From the NCBI GenBank assembly GCA_035236585.1, contig CP141139.1, forward strand, positions 16,198,990 to 16,262,989: a DNA stretch of 64,000 nt. The letters run 5' to 3'. The notes under the pieces are model-generated. The model was not told the origin of the DNA. It did not search any database and saw only the letters and a program-made list of their open reading frames with translations. The translations under genes and the position numbers were made by a program. Numbering within the stretch: position 1 is the stretch's first letter; the number at the start of each line of letters is the position of its first letter. The stretch is from Warburgia ugandensis (taxonomy: Eukaryota; Streptophyta; Magnoliopsida; Canellales; Canellaceae). Positions 36,357 through 54,469 of the stretch are shown here, one piece after another.

Positions 36357-37225
36357 TAACACACACCACCCACCGTGGGGTCCACAGTAATCATATTGTT
36401 CGCTTTGGGTCGGGGCCTGACGGCTTTGTTTCTCCCCCAGCTTCTCAGGAGAAAATGAGTGACTACTGTGAGAAGTGTTCCCACTCCTTATCACCCAGAT
36501 CATCTCCACCCCCTAGCCGGTATGGGACTAACTCTTCTGCGTCCTACCCTCAGACCATCTTGGCTCCCCTCACAAGGCTAAGCCTCAAGCCATCTTGGCA
36601 TGGTAGCCATCTCCCGCTTACGGGACACACGCCCCCGTGTGTCACCACACGAGCAACAGTGCAGCTAGCCACCCATCCCCGGAACACTCCTCACAGTAAT
36701 CACGTGTTTTCCCCTGGGAAGCTGAGGGAGAAACAAAGCCGTGTGGACAATATGATTACTGTGAACCCCACGGTGGGTGGGGTGTGTCAAATGGTATTAG
36801 AGCCAAACCCCGACCTAGGGGATGGGTGGCTAGCCGCACCGTCGCTCGTGTGCTGACACAGGGGGTGTGTGACAAATGGTTTCGGAGCCAAACCCCAACC
36901 CCAAGGATGGGTGGCTAGCCGCACCGTTGCTCATGTGGTGACACACGGGGCATGTGTCCCGTAAGCGGGAAATGGCTACCAGCCAAGATGGCCTAAGACT
37001 TGGCCTTGTGAGGGGAGCCAAGATGGTCTGAGGTTGGGATGCAGGAGAGTTAGTCTCATACCTGCTAGGGGGTGGAGATGGGCCGGGTTATAAGGAGTGG
37101 GAACACTCCTCACAGTAATGACCGGTTTTCCCCTGAAGGGGGAAAAGCAAAACCGTGCGGGCCCAATGGGTCCAAAGAGGACAATATCATTAATGTGGAC
37201 CCCCCAGATCGGGGGGTGTGTGACA
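36357..37225 (+). mobile_element. Second foldback TRIM-like element
   Basis: An 869-bp non-coding element with perfect 5-bp target duplications TCTCC at 36352-36356 and 37226-37230. It has the same plan as the element at 4676. A first LTR-like unit ends GGGGTGTGTCA near 36788, a primer-site-like TGGTATTAGAGCC follows, then a short internal part, and a right arm that is the reverse complement of the left arm over several hundred bases (left about 36357-36680, right about 36880-37225). The heads share ATATTGTCC/ATATTGTTCGCTTTGGG-type words. GGATGGGTGGCTAGCCGCAC is repeated in the centre (36823, 36905). The GC-rich frames inside are by-products of the inverted repeat. Confidence 0.78.
36792..36804 (+). 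promoter_or_regulatory. Primer-binding-site-like sequence of the second TRIM
   Basis: TGGTATTAGAGCC resembles the initiator-Met tRNA primer site TGGTATCAGAGCC and lies two or three bases after the first LTR-like unit. A related ATGGTTTCGGAGCC lies at 36879-36892 after a second GTGTGTGACA, as if the LTR end and primer site were locally duplicated. Confidence 0.5.
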
Positions 37226-37230
37226 TCTCC

Positions 37231-39301
37231 CCATCTTGCAACTTACCCACTTAGCGCATCCTTAATTAGCACAGATGGATGCAGTAGCCATGGATCCAAA
37301 ATCAATGGTGGCTCCTCTATTTTCAGTCGCACATGTCCATCATCAAATGGGAGAATACTTCGGGTTTTGGAGTGGAAGAAGAAGAAAGATAAAAGAAGAG
37401 GATGGTTGGGTTTGTCATTAACATTGGCATTCTATCAAACAAAATAGAGATCCTATGTCTGTCACCTCTTTTGTTGCCAAATCCCATATAAGGATGAAAA
37501 CTTGCGTTGTGTTATGTAATTATCAATCGGATGTTAGTTTTTACGTACTTTTTCCTGGATATTATCCTCCCCAATGGACAAAACTTTGCTGCTACTACCA
37601 CTTGAAAAGAACAACCTTCAAAGTGTCAGTGTTTCATGTTCATGGGCCGAAAGTGGACACGCGATTTTGCTTCTACTGGTTTTGTATTTTTCATTTTTTT
37701 TTCCCCTCTCTGTGGATTGGGGCTCTCTCCTTTCTTTTGTCGCAAGAGTAGCCATCTTTCATTTGCCACCTCCTCGTCAATGACTCCTTTAGTGCTAGAG
37801 CTCCACATGAGGAGGGCTTTTCTTAGCTTGGTGGTTCTTTACCCAGTTTATAGTTTGAGGAAGGTGATAGTTTTGGGCGACTGGTCTGGAGTCTTTTCAG
37901 CTCAAGGAAGAAGACAACCTAATTTTTGCCTTTCCTTTTCCTTTTCCTTCTAGTATTGGGTGAAAGGTAAATAACTGCAGCATATGCCACATCGACGGTC
38001 AATGCACACTACGGCAGTCAAAACTCCACCTAAGCAGTCCACATAATACAACCGTTATCTCTATTAGTGGCAATTCTAAAGGTCAGTGCAATTGACAACC
38101 ATAGTTAACTCTGGGTACCATTGTTCTAAATTGAAGTTTAGGGTATAATTGAAATTTTCCAAAAAGTACATGGTTTTTCATACTTCTTTTTTTTTTTTCT
38201 AAAAAAGAAATAATAAAAACCACGGCCTCTGGAATCCTGCCATTAATTGGCCGGAATCTGCCTCCTAAGCGCGACAACGAGATCTCCAAAACCCAAGGGA
38301 GATAAGATGGCATTCAACAAAGAGAAACTAATGGCATCCAACTAAGGAAATTTCACAAACCTCAAATGTTCATCAAATTGTGGCATTTAGATTGTTGTCA
38401 AGAAAGGATTTATTCACAATTTATTGCTTCTGATATCAATGAAAAATTCACAAGCCTCATATGACATCCATGATTCAACTGAAAAACTAGAGATCGAACT
38501 GTGAAGTTCAAACTGTGGTCGAGAAGGTTGGAAGGTCAATCTCCGATTCAATCCACCACCACTTTCTTCTTCCTCCCCTACCATTTTCTTCTTCCTCTCC
38601 ATCGTTTTCTTCTTCCTGTGCAATAGTTAGGGTTTTTTCAGTTGAAAACCCCCAAATTTGAGTGCATTTTTGGCTACAAATCCTTCCCGTTCGATTGGGA
38701 GATGGATTTACCCTTTACTCCTTCATCAAAGTTACCCATACAATAGAGAAAATTTGATTTCTACATGCACTTTTACGAAAAAACAAATATGAGCAACTTA
38801 CCAGGCAAAATGTGATTTTCGCCTAGTATTTTGATATTTGACTTGTATTTGAGAGAATATCTTACTGTTTTCTTGACCGACAAGGTATTTATGCTGATAT
38901 ACCAACAGGTATGATATAGTATTGACAACACTAAACAAGAGTAACCAAAGCATACTCTTAACTTTTTGTACGAGAGCCTTGAGATGAGCACGTCTCTTTT
39001 TAAGTATTTTTTTCGCTCAAGCAAAGAATTACAAAGCAGATTACTCGTGCACTCTCCTACATCTAATGCGTAAACAAAGAGAAAAGTTTAATTCAAACGT
39101 GCAAGCAATTCAATTGAGTACTTTTTTTCTTTTCTTTTTTTATATCTGCCAAATATGTTTATGCAATTTTGATTTCCTTGTTTTTGGAAGAAACCCTATG
39201 CCGATGAAGCTACCGCGAAGGTTATAAACTTATATGATCGAGCATGTTAAAGAAATGCCCAAGCTCTTTGCGACCAACTTATTTAATTGTTTTAGGTTTA
39301 G
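37231..39301. other. Intergenic, no gene recognised
   Basis: Several frames of 60-116 codons exist on both strands (for example 37097-37447, 37455-37751, 38083-38313), but none shows a known motif, conserved composition or splice support. Pyrimidine- and purine-rich patches are common (38560-38640). Confidence 0.45.
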
Positions 39302-39315
39302 ATATCTTGTTAGGC

Positions 39316-39489
39316 GTGAAGCTTGGTGCAACGGTAAAAGTTTTCGTCATGTGACCTTGAGGTCAAGAGTAAGGTATTGATAAAGTCTCTTGTAAAATGT
39401 AAGGTAAGATTGCATATTATAGCTCTTGTGGTCTGCCCCTTTCTCTAATCCCACATAAGCGGGAGCTTCGTTTACGGGAGCTCTCCCTT
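39316..39489 (+). mobile_element. Full-length Au-like SINE
   Basis: A 174-bp SINE. The head is GTGAAGCTTGGTGCAACGGT, followed by a GTGACCTTGAGGTCAAGAGT region, AAGTCTCTTGTAAAATGTAA, GTAAGATTGCATATTATAGC and CTTGTGGTCTGCCCC, ending CTCTCCCTT. Target duplications of 14 bases flank it, ATATCTTGTTAGGC at 39302-39315 and ATATCTTATTAGGC at 39490-39503, with one mismatch. It lies about 460 bases upstream of the ubiquitin-eL40 start codon. Confidence 0.85.
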
Positions 39490-39861
39490 ATATCTTATTA
39501 GGCAAAGAGACCCAGAAAGATTGGCATGCCAGTAACTCTTGCTGTGGATACCTTGTAGTACATCCAATAAGATGAATTAGATGAGTTGCTATGATCATCA
39601 AGATAGTGGATGTATTTTTAGCTGCTGCTAAGCGGAAAATATGTGCATCACCGCAATGGAGCTCTCCAATCATTAGGATAGTTCTCCCTAAAATCAAGAC
39701 GTTGGCAGTGGACTATGTCAGTGGAGGATACTTGTACGGTTAGGATTGGCTCTAGATGAACCGACTCGATCACTAAACATGAAGAAGCGCAGATCACATG
39801 TGTAAGGTGCTCGACCGTGTAAACCGCCACAAGGGCAAAACCTTCAGTCCGTCGAAAATCG

Positions 39862-42237
<2,376 letters not shown>

Positions 42238-43498
42238 ATTTGACGTAGCAGTAGGTTGGATCTGATTCGCTTATTTGACACCCTTCTGACACTACGAAGA
42301 AGAAATTGAGATTTGATCCCCAACTTACAGCACTAGTTTCTGCTGCTTCATCTGCTGAACTCTTTAGTCGAGACTTGTTTTCGGTTTTACTTTGTTTAGT
42401 TACCAAGCAATATTGAGTATGATTTTGGCCTCTGATGTTATATAATTACTCTTTATTCACGTACAAGTTCGTAACTTGAGAACGTCAGGCGTAATACTCG
42501 CTCCAGACGGTAAAATATGGCAATCCTTCAATACTAATTCTTTCACGATTCTCTCCTGGATTCAGCAAATCGGCTGTTAGTAATTAGTTTTGAGTTGCTG
42601 CTGTATATAAAGAAAAATGCAATCGAATTGAAGAGGGGAGAAGTGTTCGTTTTGGCACCCACATGTCCCGTGCGGGCATGATCCCAGCCGTTGATCTGGC
42701 AGATAATACCGATTTTATCTTTGATTTTGAGTTTTCCTAGAGCTTTCATCTAGTAAGCTGAGGGTGGTCGAAGGAGAAATAAGTGGATAGGACTGACAGG
42801 CGTTCTCTGGAACTTTAGGACATGATTCCAGCACAGGAATAATTAAATCAGCCACTCTCTTACAAGGCTTTTGATAAAATTCTCCTTGCTTGGTTCTGTC
42901 ACTTTCTTCTGATAATCTTAGGCTCCATGACACGGTCAAATTATGATTTCTTGCAATGAAAATGGTATTTGAATTGATTTTGAGAAATGGTAGTCAAAGT
43001 TGCTTGTTCCAAAGCGATGTGCGTGGTAAGTACATTTGATGAAAACCAAGAACTGCAGGAAGAACTTGAAAGAAAATCAGTTGCAGAGAGCAGATGTTTA
43101 GTGGTGATCATAATTCTTTGCTCAAAAGAAGGTAGTATTGGATTTGCATTAACGCTATGTAAAGAAGAGTACCTACAGGAAATAGGTAATGCATAAGAAC
43201 TCAATATATCACATGTTTTGGGTCTTTGAAAGGATTAATAAAATTGGATGTTTAACACTCTCCTTTCTCTGTGTCGCTGCAAATTTGGCTGGCAGTAAAA
43301 GGCCTTTTTGGAGGAGGAAGTAGAAGATGAAGAAGAATACTCCATTTTTTCATCTTTATCTTTCTCCTAAAATTTAGCAAAATAATCATTTTTCCTTGGT
43401 AAAACAGCATTACAATGGCAAGTAATTTTTTTTCAAATTGGGTTTTAACGGCCGGTATTGGACCACAAAGGAATGAATTGAAAACTTGGGATACTTCT
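42238..43498. other. 3' flank of RPL40 and intergenic DNA
   Basis: The 3' untranslated region of RPL40 should occupy the first few hundred bases; AT-rich sequence near 42400-42470 could hold the poly(A) site. Minus-strand frames at 42543-42749 and 42715-42939 (…GEFYQKPCKRVADLIIPVLE…) look mildly protein-like but match no family I know. A plus frame at 42987-43196 (…FDENQELQEELERKSVAESR…) is likewise unassigned. Confidence 0.45.
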
Positions 43499-45590
43499 TG
43501 TTGATGTTTTTCACAAGTGTACGGGCTATTGTGATACAGCTAATACAAGTACGGGTCGATTTTACAAGGATGCGTTTTAAGATTTTGGAGTTTTTAATAA
43601 AATTTAATTATTTAAATTTTAAATTAATTAACAAATTTTAACAGAAAAAATCAGACTTCATCTTCAAGTTAAGAGTGAAATTCTAGAGGTCTAATTTTAG
43701 AAAGAACAAAAAAAGAAACAATAAAATCTTTACTAAACTAAAACTAGAAGAAATTAAGCAAAATTTAATTTCTTATCTTAAGCGCTGTCCAATTTCTTCA
43801 CTTTAGGTTTCTCAAACTTTGATCAACCTCCATCACTATATTCAACATGTCCTAAATTAATGATCTGATGAAGAAATTTGTTAGATTCATCAAATTGTTA
43901 GAGCTCTAATTGAATTAAAGAATTTAAGATTTAATGGCTTAGACCTGTGTAGAACCCAATTTGAAGATCAGGAACAACAATTCAATAGGAAACTATCCTA
44001 AAAACAAGTTTTAAAAATTAATTTAAATTTAAATTTAAAACAGACAAGAAATTAGAAGTTTTTCATGGTTAAACCAGAACCTTTAATTTGTTTAAACAGG
44101 AACGGAATAACACAGAACGGGAATAACACAGAACGGGAATAACTACAAAAGGTATAACATAAAAAGCGAATAAGAACAGTAATAGGATATGAAATGTAAA
44201 TTGAAATATTCTTCTAAGGGTAAATTTGGAATTTTTCCTGAAACTTCCCCAAAAACTCGTAAACAAGAAAATCCACGGGAAAAGACGGCCGGTGATCGTG
44301 GTTTGCCTGGACAGTGCGGTCTTGGCTGATCGTCGCTGGTACCGTCCGAAGTAGAAGGACATCGCCTAGTCGGACTACAATTGCCTGGCCGGTGATGATC
44401 CGAAGTGAAACAAAAAAAAACGACGCCTTTTCTGGGCGTTGTCTGGAACAGAACAGTGAAGAGATGCGTGGAGCAGAGGAGATGGCTGGGAAGAGGGGAA
44501 GACGATGGGAAGCAAGGGAGGTAAAGGAACGTCGCATGGTCCTGGAAATTGCAAATGGGAGAAGGGTGGAGGGCCGATGAAGATAAAAATGACGCCTTTT
44601 CTGGGGCGTCGTCTGGAACAGAGCCGACTCTTGCCTTGCTATGTGACGGTTGATGAAGAGAGCTCGGTGGAGAAGGTGGTGCGATGGATGGTGCGGTAAA
44701 ACAAACTGGGTCTTCTAGTTTTTGAACATGAAAGAGAGAGTGAAACGTGAAAGGACTTGTGTAGTGGTGCGATGGATGCAGGGCTAAAGAGGAAGGGAAG
44801 GTGGCTTGTGCGATGGAAACAAAGCTGATGGTGCTAGAAGAAATGGGCAGTGGCGCTGTGAGGTGTGCGTAAACAAAAAAAGAGGGATGGGTGTGAGAGA
44901 TAGAAATCAAGGGAGGAGGAAAAAGTGAATAGAGATGGGAGAGGATTCTGGCAGAGAATGTGCGTGGTGGACTACTAACGTTAAGTGAAAAACAAAAGGG
45001 AACAATGGATATGATGATAACAGATGAGGAAGACGATGAGAAAAAAAAACTAGCAAGTAAAAGGAAAAGAAACAACTAAGAAAAACTCTCTCAAAAACTC
45101 CAAAACTTCTAAACTCCCAAAAGTCCTTTAGGTTTGTACGGCTCTCTCTTCTTTTTTTTTTTTCCTAATTTTTCTCTTTTCCTTTAAGATTTGGTTTCCT
45201 ATTAAGGAAACTCTTATTCTTCCTATTTAAGACTCCTCTTCCAAATTAGGACTCCTCTTTCTTTTAGAAAGCCTTCTCCTTTTGGGAGCCCTTCATCTCT
45301 TGCCTTATTGATCTTCAACTAATCTGTGCCGTTGAGATTGAATTTGAGTCATCCAACACTTCTTTAGTTGATATGCAAAACCAAATACTAGATTAGAGTC
45401 ATGTAACCCATACATTAAGCATCCACTTAGCTCAATTGATCATCTATCCGTTAATTTTGACAAGTTATGGTTGGATGGTCAATTTGAGCTATTTTTTATA
45501 TTTTATCTAAAAAGTTATCAAATTAAAGAGTTAGATAGTCTAATTAAATATTAAACTAGGAGCCTTTTAGCCAAAATTAAACACTTAACA
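43499..45590 (-). mobile_element. Solo LTR of the Athila/Tat-like family
   Basis: Read on the minus strand it starts TGTTAAGTGTTTAATTTTGG and ends ..CACTTGTGAAAAACATCAACA. The same start and end occur in the LTRs at 57869-61732 and 59712-61323, including the CGTACTTGTATTAGC / GGGTCGAT block near the U5 end. No internal region adjoins either side, and the flanking 5-mers match only imperfectly. A 310-codon minus-strand frame (44143-45075) runs through its pyrimidine-rich part and is not credible as a gene. A local repeat ACGCCTTTTCTGGG..GTCTGGAACAGA occurs twice (44420, 44592). Confidence 0.75.
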
Positions 45591-45595
45591 CTTTC

Positions 45596-46660
45596 GTAGA
45601 CGAGTAAAACTCAAGCCCTTTAATGGGAAAGCGGCTAAAATATAAGGTTACTCGTATGAAAGTTTTCGTTCCAGACTTCTTCCCTGTTCCTCAAAATATT
45701 CTTTTTAGGGTTAGATAGTTTCTTGACCAGCTTATTTCTCCTAGGCGATCATTGGAAAGAGTGGTCCTTGTCTTTATTTATAGTTGCCAGATGAGAAGCT
45801 GTGCATCCACCATACTAACAGCTCCAAATTTGAGTGCGTGTTCGAGCACAAATGCAGACACCCTTAGCTCATGGACCTCGATCAGCCGATCACCACAGAC
45901 GCTAGATCATCTGCATTCGTTTAGGGCTGTCAAAGAAAAACTAACTACAATTATTTTCGGGCCCGAGGCGGTAATTTTAGTCATGTAGCCGCAACAACTT
46001 GTTAGAGTGGCCTGCGGCATCCTAACTGTGCCAACAGGCACCACAATCATGCAATAGGGGTACATGACAGCGTGACACGCTGCCCATAAATATTTTTGCC
46101 CCTTTCCTTTAAACATCTCTTCCCGACATTCATTTCCACTACAGGGTAGTACTTGGGGTATTTCCAATCAGGACCTTCTCATGCCCATCTAAGATGCATC
46201 AAGAAAATATGCGGCTTGAAACACAATAGGTGCTGTGCCAACAAACACCATGTAAGAATTCTACGTCACAATAGTTCGAAGATGCTCTTAACACATCCAG
46301 TCCTTGCACTTAACTACACCCACAAACGCCATATAAGAACTCTACATCACAACCCATTACATCGAACAATGAAAATAGCTCATAAATATGTTGCTAGCAG
46401 GTTCCATAAGGACCTGGAAAAAGTTTTAATGCATTGCCAGCAGATTCCATAATGACCTAAAATGAAATGACTAAAGAATTCTTGAAAAAGTTTTTCTCTA
46501 TGCATAAAACAAACACACTCCACCGTAAGATCACGAACTTTAACCAAAAAGATAAATAATAATTCTATCAATAATGGAAAAGGTTCAAGGATTTTTACTC
46601 ACTTGTTGACATCATTACTATGAACGATGGCACATCATCAGCTTCTTTTCTGAAGGATTT
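45596..46660. other. Unassigned DNA upstream of the Athila-like gag
   Basis: No gene or LTR was recognised. Short diverged direct repeats occur, for example ACACCATGTAAGAATTCTAC at 46243 versus ACGCCATATAAGAACTCTAC at 46325, and CAGGTTCCATAAGGACCT at 46399 versus CAGATTCCATAATGACCT at 46440. If the element at 46660 had a 5' LTR it is not visible here. Confidence 0.45.
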
Positions 46661-46689
46661 AATTTTGACATGCGCTAGTTCGTAGAGAT

Positions 46690-47700
46690 GATGTGCAATG
46701 ACAGCTTTCTGAACAAGCAACCAGATGAGGCAAAAAATGATTTGGAATGGCTAGTTGAAAGTGCATAGACCTAAGCTAACTCAGAAAGAGTAGAACATCT
46801 AAATAGACTCAAGCCCACTACTACCAATGTTAGAGGAGGTATGCATGCCATGTCTGATAAAGATGAAATTAATGTCAGAGTAACATCCCTAATTAGAAAA
46901 GTAGAAGCCATAGAAATGAGAAAGAAAAACTCAAATCAAGAAGAACAAGTGTGTAGCATCTGTGAAAGTATCATCATCTTATTCAAGAATGTCCTACTAT
47001 TTCAGCATTTCAAGAGGTATTTCATGATTAGGCTAATGCACTTAACACTTATAAAAGACCTTTCTACTCACACTTATAGACTTATAATTCATAATAGAGA
47101 AACCACTCAAATTTCAGTTAAAAAAATGGACTTACTACCAATGTCTCACAACCAGGACCATATCAACCTCACCAACAAAACTATGAACTTCTTGTCCTAC
47201 TCTCATACCAAACTCATCATCCTCATTCTTCTGAACTTTACTTGCCCCCACCCAAAAGGCTTGTAGAGGATAATATCAATCAATTCATTCAAAACCAGGA
47301 GACGAAAGCTTCTCAATTAGAAGTCTAACTAAAACAAACCAATCAGTCTATTAATGAAATAAAAAATATGATGAGTCAATGCATGCAAAATATGGAGAGA
47401 GAAAAAATTCCATCTCAACCACAAGCAAACCCTAAAGGAGTGCATGCTGTTAGCACTAATGCATCATTCAACTTACTAAAGAACAGACTGAGGTTGTTAC
47501 CATTTTCATGAGTGGTAAAAGAATTGAGAAAAATGAGCCACAAAAGATTGAACAAGTAGAAAAATCTACTAAAGTTAAAAAAAAATTGTAAACAGAAGGA
47601 TCCCACTTCACCTGTTGACCGATGTCTTATCCCTGCTCCATTTCCTTAAAGGTTATGTCAAGCTCCAAAATCAACCTTTAATAATGAGATTTTAGACATT
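46690..47700 (+). mobile_element. gag part of the Athila-like element, fossil
   Basis: Opens with SFLNKQPDEAKNDLEWLVES-like wording (46710 on), the counterpart of 'GGSFLSKTPDEAYELLEELA' in Athila gag. A spacer and QICGVCGhxgH-like remnants (EEQVCSICES near 46947) follow, then a glutamine-rich, low-conservation tail. It is broken in many places. Confidence 0.6.
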
Positions 47701-47859
47701 TTCAAGCAAGTCAAGATCAACATACCAATCTTAAATGCAATAAAACAAATTCTGTCATATGTCAAATTCTTAAAAGATCTTTGCACCATAAAAAGAAAAC
47801 TAACTGTTCAAAAGAAGGCATTTTTTACTGAACAAGTTAGTTTTATTCTTCAACATCAT

Positions 47860-48140
47860 GCACCACCAAAATATGAGGATCCATATTGCTCTTCTCTTAC
47901 TTGGATTATTCGCAACTATAAGATTAATAAACCTTTGCTTGATTTGGGACCTAGTGTGAACCTACTACCATACTTGGTATATAAATAGTTAGGTCTGGGT
48001 GAGTTGAAACCTTGTTCCACTATACTCCAGCTAGGTGATCGTTCTGTGAAGATACCGGCAGGGATAATAGAAGATGTGCTTATCCAAGTAGAACAATTTT
48101 GCTTCCTTATAGATTTTTCTAGTTCTAGATACAAAACTAA
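47860..48140 (+). mobile_element. Aspartic protease part of the Athila-like element, fossil
   Basis: Plus-strand reading KYEDPYCSSLTWII, then KPLLDLGPSVNLLPY with the D[LT]G-type catalytic loop in its Athila form (LDLGASVNLLP), then LGLGELKPCSTILQLGDRSV and IIEDVLIQV. The open minus-strand frame over the same bases (47916-48134) is a shadow. Confidence 0.72.
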
Positions 48141-48539
48141 TAGTGAATGAGAAGAATGAAATACTAGTCATCCCAGGACAACCATTTTGGCTACATCTAA
48201 TGCCTTCATTAACTGTAGAAATGGTGTGATGAAACTGTCCTTTGGTAATATGACATTAGACATAAATATCTTCAACATTTGTAAGCAACCTAGTGAATCC
48301 ATTGATGATTTGCACAATGTCAACTGATAAATTTAATTGTGGAAGATCATTTTCAATCTTCTTTCTTATAGGACCCACTTAAAACCTAGTTGGCCCATTT
48401 TAATGAGTTTAATAAGGATGCATTAATAGGGGAGGTTAATGCCCTCCTTGATTAAATTCCTATCATGGATACAGAAAAATAGAAACTGCATTTCGAGGAA
48501 CTTCCACTGAGGGAGTCCACTCCCCTTCCATCATCAGTA

Positions 48540-48925
48540 GAACCTCCTATGTTTGAATTGAAATCTCTACCATCAGATTTAAAATATGATTATTTAGGAG
48601 AAAAAGAGACTTCTTGTGATAATTTCCTTCCAATTAGAAATATCTCAGGAAGAAAAGTTAATAGACACTTTACAAGAATACAAAGGTGTTATAGGAAGAC
48701 CATTGCTGACATAAAGGGCATTAAATCTTTAATTTGTACACATATAATATATCTAAAGGATTATGCTAAACCATGTCATCGAATGCAAAGAAAGTTAAAT
48801 CCTAATATGAAATATGTTGCTAGAGCAGAAGTTCTTAAGTTGCTTAATGTGGGAATCATCTATCCCATAAGTGACAGCAAATGGGTAAGTCCTACTCAGG
48901 TAGTTTCAAAGAAGTCTGGAGTGAC
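48540..48925 (+). mobile_element. N-terminal reverse transcriptase part, Athila-like element, fossil
   Basis: PMFELKSLPSDLKYDYLGEK, GIKSLICTHIIYLKDYAKPC and LKLLNVGIIYPISDSKWVSP then TQVVSKKSG are the standard approach to the first reverse transcriptase motifs in this lineage. The reading stops where the inserted composite begins (48926), after the target duplication copy at 48921-48925. Confidence 0.75.
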
Positions 48926-50672
<1,747 letters not shown>

Positions 50673-51934
50673 AATAAAAATAAAGAGAATTTTTGAAAAA
50701 TTTTAAGTCAATTCCTATACTATGATGAGAATTGAATTTTCTAAAGTATAATCTAAATAACTTTAGCCTATTAATGGAACTGAACATGATTAATTCATCA
50801 TTTTACTCATTTTTTAAAGTATTCCATGAAAGCTAAGTGTCATATCACATATGTACATGCAGTTGCACATAGATAATCTAGATTGATAAGTAGCTATAAC
50901 TTAGAGATCCTGAAGAATTTCAGTGGAGACCTATAATTTAAGTGAGTTTTAGAACCATTCATTCTTTTTGAGAGGTTAAAAATGTTACTAATTTTCTTTA
51001 GCATGCTTCAAGAAAATTGATCCCATCAATTCTCAAATTTGGCTAATTACCTAAATAATTAGAATATTATTTTGAAAGTTCTAAAAGTTTATTGAATCTG
51101 ATAGATTATTAAAAAACTTAGAAAAGGATTTAGGCCATCTTTATTGTTAACCTTGAGACATAAAGCCTACCCAAAAACATTTTTACTACTAGTTAGCCAA
51201 ATTGTGCCTTTCATATAAGGCCTTTTTCTTTTCTCACCTAATTTACCCTTCACCCATATTCACCTAGTATATGATATCCATTACCCATTTTCTTTAAAAT
51301 ATAAGTTAGAGATGAATGAAGAAATACCTTTTAGTTGCAATGAAAGTAGAAAAGTGAATATCAAGAAAAAAAAAATTTCTTCAAAGTGATTCAAAAGTAT
51401 TGAAATACAAAGAAAAGTGTTTGAAAAACAAAAAAAGTTTGAAGAATCAAAGAAAAGTGGAAAAAGAAATATTCACTTTAGCAAAGAAAGGAAGAATTGT
51501 CAACCTTAGTAGAAAACCTCTACTTATTTTTGAAGAAATTTTGAATATCCTTATACCCTTTCTTTGGTACCATGTCCTAAGCCTACTTTTCGTCCCAATC
51601 AAAGACCTATTGGTTCTAGAAGGAATATAGTCTTGATGAGGAAATGAATGGATAGGATTTAAAGAGTAGTATTTTTGAAAGTTCAAAGGTAATGGCATCC
51701 ATTCCAAATGGATCAACAATTAAATTCCTTAGTAACTCCCATTCTTCATGAATATATGTGAGATAAATTTATTTTTATTGACTTTGCTCACATAATTAAA
51801 AGAGAGATATGATTTGAACCATCTATTTGAGAGATTTTATTTCTGAGTATATGTCATTAGTGAGGATTGAGGTCAAAACATATTTTAGATAGAATTCAAA
51901 AGTTAGAAATCTACTTAGAGATAAAGATTATACT
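50673..51934 (+). repeat. Middle of the composite: copy of the 3' non-coding region
   Basis: Collinear with 56385-57630. Shared words are AGTCAATTCCTAT, TTAATTCATCATTTTACTCA, ACATGCAGTTGCA, GATTGATAAGTAG, CTTAGAGATCCTGAAGAA, TTAGGCCATC and GTCATTAGTGAGGATTGAGG. There are no coding signs. The frames at 51400-51719 are shadows in AT-rich DNA. Confidence 0.85.
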
Positions 51935-53679
<1,745 letters not shown>

Positions 53680-53689
53680 GTGACAGTAA

Positions 53690-54466
53690 TAACTAATGTC
53701 AACAATGAATTAATCCTTACTAGAGTTACCACTAGTTGGTGTATGTGCATTGACTATAGAAATTTGAATGTTGTCACTAGGAAGGATGATTTTCCTTTGC
53801 CCTTTATTGATTAGATGTCATAAAGGGTTGCAAGACAACGGTACTATTGTTTTCTAGATGGTTACTCTAAGTATAACCAGATAGAAATTGTACCCCAGGA
53901 TCAGGAAAAGACCACTTTTACATGTCCTTTTGGCACTTTTGCTTACAAAGTAATGCCATTTGGATTATGTTTCGCTCCTGCCACATTTCAACATTGCATG
54001 TTGAGTATCTTTAGTGATATGGTAGAGAGAATCTTAAAGGCTTTCACGAACGACTTTTTTGTTTTTAATAATTCATTTGAAACATGTCTTGAAAATCTAA
54101 GGAAAGTCTTAAAGTCGTTGTAAAGAAAATAATTTAATGCTTAATTGAAAAAAGTGTCATTTCATGGTTTTTAAGGGAATTGTCTCAGGCCACCTAGTGT
54201 CATCCAAAGGTATAAAGGTAGATATAGCCAAAGTTGACTTAATTACCAATTTATCCATCCCAAAATTTATTAGGGACATTCACTTGTTCCTAGGTCATGC
54301 AAGATTCTATAGGAGGTTTATTAAAGATTTTAGTACAATATCCAATCTATTGTGTGACCTCCTCACAAAGGATACCCCTTTTGAGTGGACTGATGATTAT
54401 CAAGAAGCTTTTAGAAAGCTGAAAGACAAGTTAACCACTATTCCTATCATGCAACCACCTGACTAG
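53690..54466 (+). mobile_element. Reverse transcriptase remainder, Athila-like element, fossil
   Basis: After the insertion the reading resumes with TNELILTRVTTSWCMCIDYR-like wording, KDDFPLPFID, TCPFGTFAYKVMPFGLCFAP and ATFQHCMLSIFSD, then GHLVSSKGIKVDIAKVDLI and FLGHARFYRRFIKDFSTI. These are core gypsy reverse transcriptase blocks. Several breaks are present. Confidence 0.8.
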
Positions 54467-54469
54467 AGT

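Noticed and set aside
36455-37447. Several GC-rich open frames
   Set aside because: They fall in or beside the foldback TRIM and appear on both strands because of its inverted repeat; none has a domain.
42543-43204. Overlapping frames downstream of RPL40 (for example GEFYQKPCKRVADLIIPVLE on the minus strand)
   Set aside because: The composition is mildly protein-like, but no family, splice sites or promoter could be supported.
44143-45075. A 310-codon open frame on the minus strand
   Set aside because: It lies wholly in a solo LTR, is Ser/Pro/Phe-rich from pyrimidine-rich DNA, and has no domain. Related LTR copies do not keep the frame.
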